Assembly (NCBI GenBank): GCA_964513205.1
Contig: CAZELP010000006.1
Location: forward strand, 1 to 64,000
Length of the DNA: 64,000 nt
Direction: 5' to 3'
From: JAGVJT01 sp964513205
GTDB taxonomy: Bacteria > Pseudomonadota > Gammaproteobacteria > Legionellales > Legionellaceae
In this document: in pieces, positions 8,560 through 17,141 of the stretch
Layout of the letters: each line of letters starts with the position of its first letter
Position numbering within the stretch: the first letter of the stretch is position 1
Position numbers and translations under genes: made by a program
The notes under the pieces: model-generated
The model's database searches: none
Seen by the model: only the letters and a program-made list of their open reading frames with translations
Told to the model about the DNA's origin: nothing

Positions 8560-9348
8560 GTGAACAAAAAAGGAATCCTTGGTATTAGCGTTTTAGCTGC
8601 GGTATGTGCAACGCAAGTTTTTGCAGCAAATGCACCCGCTGCTAGCTCATTGACAGCGGCTCAACAACAGCAAATGGAGAAAGTTGTTCATGACTATCTC
8701 GTTGCTCATCCTGAAGTGTTAGTTGAAGCATCTCAAGTGCTGCAAAAAAGACAACAAGAAGAGATGCAAAATCAAGCTCAAAATGCCATCGTCAGTCAAG
8801 CCGGCGAGCTTTTTAAAGCAAATATGACAATGGCCGGTAACCCTAAAGGCGATGTCACTTTGGTTGAGTTTTTTGATTATCAATGTGGACATTGTAAAAA
8901 AATGAAACCTGTTGTCAGTGCGTTAATTGAGAAAAATAAAAATCTACGTGTCATCTACAAAGAGTTTCCTATTTTTGGTAAGAGCTCTGAGTTTGCTTCA
9001 GAAGCAGTGCTTGCTGCAGCTAAACAAGGTAAATATGCTCAATTACAAGAAGCGCTTTTCAAGTTTGATAAACCTTTAACTGAAGATGTGGTGCTTGGTG
9101 CTGCTAAATCTGTTGGCTTGAACATCGAGCAATTGAAAAAAGACATGTCGAGCACGGAAGTCAAAAATGAGCTTTCTGAAAACAGAGCGTTGGCTGAAAA
9201 AATTCGTTTAATGGGTACGCCAGCCTTTATCATTGCCTATACGCCAATGGGGCAATTTGATGGGAAAGTGAAACCCACATTTTTGCCAGGTGGTGCAAGC
9301 GAATCCACAATGCAAGACATGATCAATCAAGTTCAATCTAAAAAATAG
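8560..9348 (+). CDS. Com1-like secreted thiol-disulfide protein (DsbA fold)
   Basis: Started at GTG 8560, behind GAGGGGAA, the protein has 262 residues and a clear signal peptide (VNKKGILGISVLAAVCATQVFAANA); the upstream ATG at 8515 would bury it. A helical region is followed by a thioredoxin/DsbA domain with CGHC near 109-112 and the cis-proline loop GTPAFII near 220. Coxiella Com1 and Legionella DsbA2-type proteins have this architecture. Likely periplasmic or outer-membrane-associated disulfide oxidase or isomerase. It lies ten bases before glyQ. Confidence 0.88.
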   Translation: MNKKGILGISVLAAVCATQVFAANAPAASSLTAAQQQQMEKVVHDYLVAHPEVLVEASQVLQKRQQEEMQNQAQNAIVSQAGELFKANMTMAGNPKGDVTLVEFFDYQCGHCKKMKPVVSALIEKNKNLRVIYKEFPIFGKSSEFASEAVLAAAKQGKYAQLQEALFKFDKPLTEDVVLGAAKSVGLNIEQLKKDMSSTEVKNELSENRALAEKIRLMGTPAFIIAYTPMGQFDGKVKPTFLPGGASESTMQDMINQVQSKK

Positions 9349-9358
9349 TGAAGACGGT

Positions 9359-10264
9359 ATGAATAAACCTGCGACCTTTCAAGATATTATCCTTACTCTG
9401 CAGCAATTTTGGGCAAATGAGGGCTGTGTCATTCTACAGCCATTTGATATGGAGGTGGGCGCAGGTACATTTCATCCCGCAACATTTTTGCGTGCAATTG
9501 GGCCTGAACCTTGGTCTGCTGCATACGTGCAGCCATCCAGACGTCCTACGGATGGTCGTTACGGTGACAATCCTAATCGTGTGCAACATTATTATCAATT
9601 TCAAGTGATTTTAAAGCCATCACCACTGGATATTCAGGAGAAATATTTAAATTCCATCCGTGCGTTAGGAGTGGATCCTTTGGTTGATGACATTCGATTT
9701 GTAGAAGACAATTGGGAATCCCCAACCCTTGGATCGTGGGGATTAGGTTGGGAAGTTTGGCAAAATGGTATGGAAGTTTCTCAGTTTACCTATTTCCAAC
9801 AAGTTGGAGGGTTGCCTTGTAAGCCCATAACTGGTGAGTTAACTTATGGTCTTGAACGTTTAGCGATGTCCATTTTGGGTGTCGATAATTTGTTTAAACT
9901 GCCTTGGGGAAAGCGAGGTGATCGTGTTGTCACTTACGGTGATGTGTTTCATCAACAAGAAGTTGAAATGTCTGCTTTCAATTTTGAGCATGCTGCTGTT
10001 GATAAATTATTGCGATATTTTGATGAGTATGAAGAAGAGGCACTCCGTCTTTTGGCGCTCAAACTGCCGTTGCCTGCTTATGAGATGGTTGTAAAAGCTT
10101 CTCATACGTTTAATTTACTGGATGCACGTCATGCCATTTCGGTGACGGAGCGTCAGCGTTATATCTTACGTGTTCGTCACCTGTCTCGTGCAGTTGCCGA
10201 AGCTTATTATGCTTCAAGAGAAGCACTTGGTTTTCCGATGCAGGATATGTCTCATGTGGAATGA
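9359..10264 (+). CDS. glyQ: Glycyl-tRNA synthetase alpha subunit
   Basis: A 301-residue protein, the usual GlyQ size. Signatures are FWANEGCVILQPFDMEVGAG, the class II motif YVQPSRRPTDGRYGDNPNR, and ERLAMSILGVDN. It charges tRNA-Gly as an alpha2beta2 enzyme with GlyS, whose gene overlaps its 3' end by 11 bases. Confidence 0.97.
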   Translation: MNKPATFQDIILTLQQFWANEGCVILQPFDMEVGAGTFHPATFLRAIGPEPWSAAYVQPSRRPTDGRYGDNPNRVQHYYQFQVILKPSPLDIQEKYLNSIRALGVDPLVDDIRFVEDNWESPTLGSWGLGWEVWQNGMEVSQFTYFQQVGGLPCKPITGELTYGLERLAMSILGVDNLFKLPWGKRGDRVVTYGDVFHQQEVEMSAFNFEHAAVDKLLRYFDEYEEEALRLLALKLPLPAYEMVVKASHTFNLLDARHAISVTERQRYILRVRHLSRAVAEAYYASREALGFPMQDMSHVE

Positions 10265-12341
10265 TGTATTATTTGAATTAGGCACAGAAGAGTTGCCTTC
10301 ATTGGCGGTTAAAGCTTTAGGGCAGGCTTTATTTTCTCACCTGACAGAGGCGCTGTTAGCCCGAGGATTAATAGACGAGGCACCTATGACGAGATGTCTT
10401 GCGACACCTCGACGGCTTGCGGTATTGCTTCGTGCCAAATCTAAAGAGCCTGATCAAGAAATTGAACGGCAAGGACCTGCTTATCATTCAGGACTAAATG
10501 CAGCTGGTGAGCCTACGCCGGCGTTGCTTGGTTTTTCTCGTTCATGCAATGTCGCTGTCGATGCACTTTCTATCAAAGAAACAGATAAGGGAAAATGGTG
10601 GGTTTATCGTCAGAAAGTCCAAGGAAAATCTTTAGCGGAGCTTTTACCCTCATTGATTCTTGAGGCTGTTGATGCTTTGCCTATCAAGAAAATGATGCGT
10701 TGGGGAGACGGTGCTTATACTTTTGCAAGGCCTGTGCACTGGGCTGTTTTATTGGTTGACGATATAGTTGTTGATATGTCTCTTTTTGGTTGTAAAACGA
10801 GTCGATTCAGTTACGGGCATCGTTTCCATCATCCTCAGGCAATCGAAATTTCTCATGCAAATCTCTATCTAGAGTCTTTAAGAATTGGATCTGTCATGGT
10901 CGATTTTGACGCTCGTCGACAATTTGTGCACGAGCAAATTCTAAAAACGGCGCTTTCTGTAGGTGGAGAGGCTTTGATTGATAAAGATTTATTGGATGAA
11001 GTGACTTCTATTGTGGAATGGCCTGTTGCTTTGTCTGTGCCATTTGATTCTGAGTTCCTTGAGAACGTTCCCCCAGAAGCCTTAATTGCCGCTATGCAAA
11101 TGCATCAAAAATGTTTTCCTGTATACAATGAAAGTCGTTTAATGCCTTATTGTATTACCGTGTCGAATATCGAAAGCATTGACCCTCAACATGTGATACA
11201 GGGAAATGAAAGAGTGATGCGGGCGCGATTAAGTGACGCTGCATTTTTTTATGCTAAAGATAAACAAATGTCTTTGTTATCGGCAATCGAAAAAACCAAG
11301 CAAGTGGTTTTTCAAGAAAAATTAGGCACTCTTTATGATAAGACGCAGCGTCTTGGTGTGTTAATGGAGTTTTTTGTTCCAATCTTTGATTTGGCATCGG
11401 AGAGTGCAAACCGTGCTGCTTTGTTGAGTAAAGCCGATTTAATGACATCCATGGTAAACGAATTTCCTGAATTAGAAGGTTTGATGGGTTATTATTATGC
11501 GCTTCATGCAAATGAGACCGTAGAGGTTGCCAACGCATTGAAAGAGCAATACTGGCCTCGTTTTTCTGGAGATGCTTTACCAAGCACGTCTCTTGGAAAA
11601 GCGCTTTCTTTAGCGGATAGACTGGATACATTGATGGGAACTTTTGCCATAGGTCTTCGACCGACGTCGACAAAAGATCCATTTAAATTAAGACGTCATG
11701 CTGTTGCCGTGATTCGAATTTTGAAAGAGACCAGAACACAAAAACCATTGTCTTTAATGGCTCTATTGAGGCAAGCTGCTCTTGCTCATGTTCATCTTGA
11801 TGTGTCCGAGGAAGCCATTCAGTCGTTGCATGCATTTATTCTGGACCGTTTACCAAGTGTTTTCCAAGAATCAAGTTCAGCATTAATTCAAGCAGTTTTA
11901 GTGCGGCAGCGAGATTGTTTTTATGATTTTGAACAGCGATTAAAGGCGCTGAATAAATTTTTTGAACGTGAAGAAAGTCAGGCGCTGAGTGCTGCATCTA
12001 AACGCGTTGAGCGTCTTTTAGAGTCGACTGATTTCAAAAGTGATGAGCTTCTCGTCGACAAACGTCATTTGGTCTTAGAGGCAGAAAAAGCACTTTTATC
12101 GAAAATAGAGTTTATTGAGTGTCAGGTGCTTGACTACCTGTCTCCTTCGGTTATGCCGACCGTTGTTGAATATGATCGAGTGTTAACGACCCTTGCTGAT
12201 TGCCGTAATACAGTCGATGACTTTTTTGACAAAGTCATGGTGATGGTTGATGATGAGCTGCTTAAAAACAATCGCCTGACGCTGCTTGCGCGACTGCATC
12301 AGCTTTTCCAATGTGTGGGTGATATTTCCAAGCTTTACTGA
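10254..12341 (+). CDS. glyS: Glycyl-tRNA synthetase beta subunit
   Basis: The family start MWNDVLFELGTEELPSLAVKAL sets the ATG at 10254, inside the last codons of glyQ, giving 695 residues. Other signatures are TPRRLAVLL, MRWGDGAYTFARPVHW, MQMHQKCFPVYN, and the C-terminal anticodon-binding region VMVMVDDELLKNNRLTLLA. It forms the heterotetrameric GlyRS with GlyQ. Overlap of the two genes implies coupled translation. Confidence 0.97.
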   Translation: MWNDVLFELGTEELPSLAVKALGQALFSHLTEALLARGLIDEAPMTRCLATPRRLAVLLRAKSKEPDQEIERQGPAYHSGLNAAGEPTPALLGFSRSCNVAVDALSIKETDKGKWWVYRQKVQGKSLAELLPSLILEAVDALPIKKMMRWGDGAYTFARPVHWAVLLVDDIVVDMSLFGCKTSRFSYGHRFHHPQAIEISHANLYLESLRIGSVMVDFDARRQFVHEQILKTALSVGGEALIDKDLLDEVTSIVEWPVALSVPFDSEFLENVPPEALIAAMQMHQKCFPVYNESRLMPYCITVSNIESIDPQHVIQGNERVMRARLSDAAFFYAKDKQMSLLSAIEKTKQVVFQEKLGTLYDKTQRLGVLMEFFVPIFDLASESANRAALLSKADLMTSMVNEFPELEGLMGYYYALHANETVEVANALKEQYWPRFSGDALPSTSLGKALSLADRLDTLMGTFAIGLRPTSTKDPFKLRRHAVAVIRILKETRTQKPLSLMALLRQAALAHVHLDVSEEAIQSLHAFILDRLPSVFQESSSALIQAVLVRQRDCFYDFEQRLKALNKFFEREESQALSAASKRVERLLESTDFKSDELLVDKRHLVLEAEKALLSKIEFIECQVLDYLSPSVMPTVVEYDRVLTTLADCRNTVDDFFDKVMVMVDDELLKNNRLTLLARLHQLFQCVGDISKLY

Positions 12342-12484
12342 TGGTTTATTCATTATTTTTGAAAAGACGGTCTGACTATTTTTGTTAAGATAGTGTAAAT
12401 TTCATCGTTCTTGCGATCAGATTTTTTATCTACTGCATACACTTGTATCTACAGGAAGAATTTATCGCTTATAGGAGTTTTAAG

Positions 12485-12850
12485 ATGAACGATTACACTG
12501 GGATATTGCCTCATATTAAATTTCAGTTTGATCTAAAGCATCCCACGCTCGAGGAATGCTACATATTTGGATATGAGTGTGCTTTGGCTAGTTTGGAAGA
12601 AGACACGAATCCTTATGCACTAAATTCAAAAGAGGGCGAACAATGGGCCGAGGGCTGGTGGGCTGCCTTTTATGGTGAAGAACCTTTGTTTGATTGGCAT
12701 CATCTTGAAGATACGGAAGTTTTGGATGCAGATAATGATGCGCACTATACCGAGGTGCGCGAGGGATATTTCACTCGCGTGTTGGAGATTGTGGGTGTGA
12801 TTGCTGTTTCTGCCATCCTGGGTTATCAAGTGTTAGATTTGGTCGCCTAA
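12485..12850 (+). CDS. Unrecognised small protein with a C-terminal membrane helix
   Basis: Chosen start is ATG 12485, seven bases after AGGAG, giving 121 residues (MNDYTGILPHIKFQFDLKHP). The body is acidic and aromatic-rich (EEQ-, W- and Y-rich; EGWWAAFYGEEPLFDWHH), and the last ~25 residues form a hydrophobic helix (VLEIVGVIAVSAILGYQVLDLVA), suggesting a tail-anchored or inner-membrane protein. No family recognised. It stands alone between glyS and a convergent SseB-like gene. Confidence 0.65.
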   Translation: MNDYTGILPHIKFQFDLKHPTLEECYIFGYECALASLEEDTNPYALNSKEGEQWAEGWWAAFYGEEPLFDWHHLEDTEVLDADNDAHYTEVREGYFTRVLEIVGVIAVSAILGYQVLDLVA

Positions 12851-12955
12851 CCAATCGAAAACCCAAGAGCCTGCCATCATGGTCAATTACGCAGAGTTTA
12901 TCTTAGTCGCGCGACTGTGAAGACAGGTTCTGGTGTTTTATACAATTGCTGACTT

Positions 12956-13363
12956 TTATATTGCTTTTTTTCCTTGAATCAGTCCAATTTTGATTAACAT
13001 GCTTCGCATTCGAGCGATTTCTCCTGGATTGAATTCTTTGTAAGTCGGTGTGCCGATATTAAAGCAAACAGTCACATTATCTCCTACTCCGCCTAATAAA
13101 TTTGCTCCAGTTAGGTGTAGAACGTCAATTTGTTCGGAAATCTCTTGTGCCCAACGTTGTAGATATTCGCGTTGACTAAAAACGGGCATAAATACTTTAT
13201 CGTTTTCTGTTAAAAATAGAACATTGGGCTCTTCATCTGCTGATTTTTTTTCAATCGGAATAAAAAAATTCGCTTTCATAAAGGCTAAATATGCTTTATT
13301 TACTTCAGCTTGATTACCTTGGCTTTCAAGTGCTTGATGGATTGCTAGTTCGATGTCGTTCAT
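12956..13363 (-). CDS. SseB-like N-terminal domain protein
   Basis: A 135-residue soluble protein. The pattern of an N-terminal helix (NDIELAIHQALESQ), a short strand region FFIPIEKK, then VLFLTENDKVFMPVFSQREYLQRW is that of the SseB (enhanced serine sensitivity) N-terminal domain. The second SseB domain is absent. Function is poorly defined even in E. coli. Assignment is by pattern only; no neighbours support it. Confidence 0.55.
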   Translation of the reverse strand: MNDIELAIHQALESQGNQAEVNKAYLAFMKANFFIPIEKKSADEEPNVLFLTENDKVFMPVFSQREYLQRWAQEISEQIDVLHLTGANLLGGVGDNVTVCFNIGTPTYKEFNPGEIARMRSMLIKIGLIQGKKAI

Positions 13364-13595
13364 GGTTCTCTCTTGAAAATCTTTTCTGTCTGTTTTGAGA
13401 CGCTGAAGACCAGTTCTTATTTGTTGTTGGCAGAATAAGATTTGATGTTTTGGAGAATCTTCAACAGGATGAAATAGTGTAACTCAGGCACGTAAAATGG
13501 ACAATTAATCTGCATAAAAAAATCATTTTTATAACGCTTAAAAATCATCTTGCAATATCTTTACAAATCGTTCACTCTATAAAACCAAAAATTGA

Positions 13596-13603
13596 GGGGG
13601 GGG
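13596..13603 (+). promoter_or_regulatory. G8 run acting as ribosome-binding site of the MFS gene
   Basis: GA followed by eight G ends three bases before ATG 13607. It is the only purine-rich stretch available as Shine-Dalgarno sequence. Its length could change by slippage and thereby alter spacing to the start codon. Confidence 0.5.
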
Positions 13604-13606
13604 TGT

Positions 13607-14884
13607 ATGTCTGGTCAAATCAATTTACTAAATGAAAAAAATCGCATGAAATTCGCTTGGCTTATTTGGGGCTTGGCTGCTACTTTTTATTTTTCAGATT
13701 ACATGGCGAGAGTCGCGCCAACAGTGATGCATCGGTTTTTACAGGCCGATTTTGGGATTAATGAAGCAGGTTTTGGTACATTAACGGCGTCGTTTTACAT
13801 TCCTTATATTTTAATGCAAATTCCCGTTGGATTAACGGTGGATCGAATCAGTATTCGTTGGATTTTAACGCTCATGTCTATTGTAACGGCATTGGGCTGT
13901 GCTGTTTTTGGTTTTGCTGACAGTTTGTTGATTGCCTCTGTTGGGCGTATGTTAATCGGTTTTAGTGCGGCATTCGCTTTTATCTCCGCTCTTCGCTTGG
14001 CCACATCTTGGTTTCCTCCTGCGATGCTTGGTCTTTTGGCTGGCCTGACACAAGCATTGGGAATGCTGGGTGGGGCATCAGGTCAGGCTCCTGTTTCTTT
14101 TCTAGTGAGCGCTGTGGGTTGGCGACACAGTATGTTTATCATTGGCTTTTTATTCATTTTGTTGGCTGGTATGTTGTACCAGTACGTTCAAGATGCTCCT
14201 GATTCAAAGCATAATCAGAAGAAAACAGAACAAAAAGTCAGTATTTTAACGAGTTTGAGAATCATCCTTTCTAGCAAACAAACTTGGATAAATGCATTTT
14301 ATGCCGGATTTCTTTATGCACCTGCTGCCGTAATTGGTGAGGCGATTGGCCCTGCTTATTTGCAGTATGGCCGAGGACTTCCTGTTCATGCTGCGGCATT
14401 TGCAACAGGCCTCATTTTTATTGGCTGGGTTTTTGGTGGACCTGTTTCTGGCTGGTTGTCTGATCGAATCGGACGACGTAAGCCGGTCATGATTGTGTCC
14501 GCTATTTGTGGGCTTTGCATCATGCTTTTGTTGGTTTATTACCCCCATTTGCACACACAACTTGTTTATACGCTGCTGTTTTTATTTGGATTTACAAATG
14601 CAGGCGTCGCAATTGCATATGCAGTCTCAACTGAACTGCACGATCGGTCTGTTGTTGGAACTGCTATTGCGTTCACCAATATGGCTTCTATTTTTGTTGG
14701 AGCAACACTACAGCCCATCGTTGGGCGTTTAGTTGATTATGTTGCGGGTACGCGAGGGTATCATGTTGAATCTCTTTTATTGAGTGATTTTCAATTTGGA
14801 CTTCGTATATTGCCTCTCTGTTCATTGATTGCGCTTATTTTGGCTTTTATGGTTAAAGAAACGCACTGTCATCCGAAACAATAA
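13607..14884 (+). CDS. Major facilitator superfamily transporter
   Basis: About 425 residues from ATG 13607 (MSGQINLLNEKNRMKFAWLI), with some 12 hydrophobic helices. The MFS signature between helices 2 and 3 is IPVGLTVDRISIRW, and its repeat in the second half is GPVSGWLSDRIGRRKP. The overall layout resembles the sugar-phosphate/organic anion antiporter and Legionella nutrient carriers, but the substrate cannot be read from sequence. The inner-membrane location is secure. It is monocistronic. Confidence 0.85.
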   Translation: MSGQINLLNEKNRMKFAWLIWGLAATFYFSDYMARVAPTVMHRFLQADFGINEAGFGTLTASFYIPYILMQIPVGLTVDRISIRWILTLMSIVTALGCAVFGFADSLLIASVGRMLIGFSAAFAFISALRLATSWFPPAMLGLLAGLTQALGMLGGASGQAPVSFLVSAVGWRHSMFIIGFLFILLAGMLYQYVQDAPDSKHNQKKTEQKVSILTSLRIILSSKQTWINAFYAGFLYAPAAVIGEAIGPAYLQYGRGLPVHAAAFATGLIFIGWVFGGPVSGWLSDRIGRRKPVMIVSAICGLCIMLLLVYYPHLHTQLVYTLLFLFGFTNAGVAIAYAVSTELHDRSVVGTAIAFTNMASIFVGATLQPIVGRLVDYVAGTRGYHVESLLLSDFQFGLRILPLCSLIALILAFMVKETHCHPKQ

Positions 14885-15043
14885 CAACGATACAGTCCTG
14901 GGTTGCCTATATTGTGTTTGCTTCGCTCAAGCAACCATCAATCTAGGTGACTCAAAAAAAAAATAAAACAAAAATACATTCACAGCGTGCAGAACTCATG
15001 ATTTAATAGGGACGTTGTGGCAAATTTGAGGATGGAGACACAC

Positions 15044-16555
15044 ATGAAAAAAGTGATTGGTTCAGTAACTTCGTTGGCAGCTTTGGTTCTTTTGAGTTAT
15101 TACGGCACAGGTTTTATCACGGAACGTACCATCAAAAAGAATCTGACTTTGCTTGATCAGGCCAATGGATTGAGTGCGGAAATCACAGACTATCATCGTG
15201 GGTTGTTCTCCTCAAAAGTCAATTTAAGCTGGACATTGTTAACACCAGAGCGCTTTGTAAAAAGCACCGATGATCGTGTCAGCATTCTACCTGCTAAAAC
15301 GTATACTTTTGACATGCCTGTTGTGATTCATCATGGTCCAGTCATTTATGCAAATCAGGGTGTGAAATTTGGACTGGCATATGCCAACAGTGAAGTTTCT
15401 ATTCCCAAGGCATATCAGTCTGAGTTTACCGAAAACTTTACTTCAGAATCAGTCATGCCAAAATTAGATTTGGCATTTTTTGTGACTTATGCAAATAAAA
15501 TGCTTTTACATGTGGACGTGCCTGCGTTTCGTTTGATATCCAAACAAGACAACAGTCAATTTCAGTGGCTGGGAATGAAGAGCGAGCATTCTTTCTCATC
15601 CAATATGAATGAAGTAGAAGGTGATGTTGTCATTGATGGTGCTAGATTTTCTCAAGCCAATCATACAGCCTCAATCAGCAAGCTTACATCAACTTATGAT
15701 GTACATCGTTCATTGAGTGGTTTGTTTTTAGGTGATGTCACAATTCAAGTGCCTTTGTTTGAAGTAACGTTTAAAGACAAGAAAATTCTTGATGTTCAAG
15801 AGATACAGTTAACAACAAGCAGTGATGTAGAAGAAGGTCTTTTCGCTTCTTCTTTCCACGCCGCCTTTGATAAAGCATCCATGCACGATAAAAATTATGG
15901 TCCAGGCCGTTTGAGTTTTTCAATCAAGAATTTAGATGCTGAAACATTGGTCGATATCAATAAAAAAATGAGTGATGTTCAAAATGGCTCTGATGCTGCA
16001 CGTCAGCAAGCTGCTCTTTCAATTCTTCCAGACCTGCCCAAGTTATTTGGGAAAGGTGCTACAATTGATGTGTCTGAGTTTAATATTGTTGGACCCGAGG
16101 GTGAGATGGATGGAACAGTCCATATTGCCTTACCCAAAAGTGACTCTGGCAATGCATTCCAGCTTATGCAAAAAGTAGAAGGTGAAGGCAAAATTAAATT
16201 GCCTGAAGGATTGTTACGTTCGATGGTCGTTCGTGCTGAAAAAACAAAATTATTGATGGCGAAACAAAAAACCGCAGAAACAGATACTCCTGCGCCAGCA
16301 AACACGACTGCTTCAGAAGCACCGTCTCAAACACCCGTTACAGCAAATGCGACAGAAAAGACGTCATCTATCGCAACTGCTTCTGACGATGTGCAAGCTC
16401 AAGCTGAAAGTTCGGCACAAAATAGAATTGAAAACTTGATAAAAGTTGGCACTATTGTTAAAAAAGATACTTATTATGTCATAAATGTGAAGTTGGCTTC
16501 TGGCCAAATCTCCGTGAACGGGCGTCCTTTATCTGCAGAGATGCTTCAGTTTTAA
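15044..16555 (+). CDS. DUF945 (YdgA-like) envelope protein
   Basis: About 503 residues from ATG 15044, five bases after GGAGA; upstream GTG 15017 and ATG 15032 are weaker. An N-terminal signal anchor (KKVIGSVTSLAALVLLSYYGTGF) is followed by ERTIKKNL and a long repetitive beta-rich domain typical of DUF945. Residues about 415-460 form a Thr/Ala/Glu-rich linker, before a short C-terminal segment VKKDTYYVINVKLASGQISVNGRPL. Role in the envelope is unknown. A strong terminator follows. Confidence 0.75.
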   Translation: MKKVIGSVTSLAALVLLSYYGTGFITERTIKKNLTLLDQANGLSAEITDYHRGLFSSKVNLSWTLLTPERFVKSTDDRVSILPAKTYTFDMPVVIHHGPVIYANQGVKFGLAYANSEVSIPKAYQSEFTENFTSESVMPKLDLAFFVTYANKMLLHVDVPAFRLISKQDNSQFQWLGMKSEHSFSSNMNEVEGDVVIDGARFSQANHTASISKLTSTYDVHRSLSGLFLGDVTIQVPLFEVTFKDKKILDVQEIQLTTSSDVEEGLFASSFHAAFDKASMHDKNYGPGRLSFSIKNLDAETLVDINKKMSDVQNGSDAARQQAALSILPDLPKLFGKGATIDVSEFNIVGPEGEMDGTVHIALPKSDSGNAFQLMQKVEGEGKIKLPEGLLRSMVVRAEKTKLLMAKQKTAETDTPAPANTTASEAPSQTPVTANATEKTSSIATASDDVQAQAESSAQNRIENLIKVGTIVKKDTYYVINVKLASGQISVNGRPLSAEMLQF

Positions 16556-16562
16556 ATTGATG

Positions 16563-16598
16563 AGCTGCATCCTCTTCTAAAGGTGATGCAGCTTTTTT
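16563..16598 (+). terminator. Rho-independent terminator after the DUF945 gene
   Basis: AGCTGCATC (16563-16571) pairs perfectly with GATGCAGCT (16585-16593), followed immediately by a T6 run. It ends the DUF945 transcript just before the second fis gene. Confidence 0.85.
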
Positions 16599-16637
16599 AC
16601 GTCTTGAACCCATTAAATATTGAAAGGAGTTAATGTG

Positions 16638-16916
16638 ATGGCAGTGAACAATGATGCTGGTGTGAAGTCTGCTTCTTTAGCAGCAAGTGTGACTCAATCA
16701 GTTCAGAAATATTTTTCTGAGTTGAAAGGCGCAGATCCAGTTGATCTATACCAGTTTGTATTGGAAGAAGTTGAGACACCTCTATTTCGTGCCGTTATGG
16801 AACATTGCAAATACAATCAATCTCGTGCTGCGGTAATGTTGGGAATTAGCCGTGGAACACTCAGAACAAAACTGAAAAGATATTTTGATGATAAATACGT
16901 GGGCTCTAGAGATTAA
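16638..16916 (+). CDS. Fis-family nucleoid protein, second copy
   Basis: Ninety-two residues from ATG 16638, seven bases after AGGAGT. The C-terminal helix-turn-helix (NQSRAAVMLGISRGTLRTKL, KRYFDDKYVGSRD) is nearly the same as in the fis at 4.5 kb. The N-terminal activating arm differs (NNDAGVKSASLAASVTQSVQ). Legionella carries several Fis paralogues that control virulence and growth-phase genes; a similar division of labour is plausible here. It lies convergent to prs. Confidence 0.9.
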   Translation: MAVNNDAGVKSASLAASVTQSVQKYFSELKGADPVDLYQFVLEEVETPLFRAVMEHCKYNQSRAAVMLGISRGTLRTKLKRYFDDKYVGSRD

Positions 16917-16970
16917 TTTTATTAACTGTGATTTTGTCGGTTTTTTTAGAGTTTGAATTTGAAGCGTGAA

Positions 16971-17024
16971 CTTCTGAGAAGAGAGTATAAGAGGTTTTGA
17001 TGTATTCTCTTCTCATTTCTGAAG
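16971..17024. other. Large hairpin between fis and prs
   Basis: TGAGAAGAGAGTATA (16975-16989) pairs with TGTATTCTCTTCTCA (17001-17015): 15 base pairs with two G-U pairs and an 11-base loop. CTTC (16971) and GAAG (17021) can extend it after a 5-base bulge. No T-run follows on either strand, so it is not a classical terminator. Confidence 0.5.
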
Positions 17025-17044
17025 TCAGGTTTATCCAAGATCAA

Positions 17045-17126
17045 GTCAAGCTTTTTGAGTTAATCAGGACTGACCAAAAAATCGGTTTCTTCGCTCGATC
17101 ATTCAAAGATCCGTCCTGACCTTGAC
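17045..17126. other. Nested inverted repeats next to the prs stop
   Basis: GTCAAG (17045) pairs with CTTGAC (17121), and inside it TCAGGAC (17064) pairs with GTCCTGA (17113). A smaller GATC/GATC pair lies in the loop. Possible structured 3' UTR of prs or a small RNA; no promoter was identified. Confidence 0.35.
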
Positions 17127-17141
17127 CTTTCATACGTTCAG

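Noticed and set aside
12905..12916. 12-bp palindrome AGTCGCGCGACT between the small membrane-tail gene and the SseB-like gene
   Set aside because: Lies in a convergent gap away from any promoter; short enough to be chance or part of a weak 3' hairpin.
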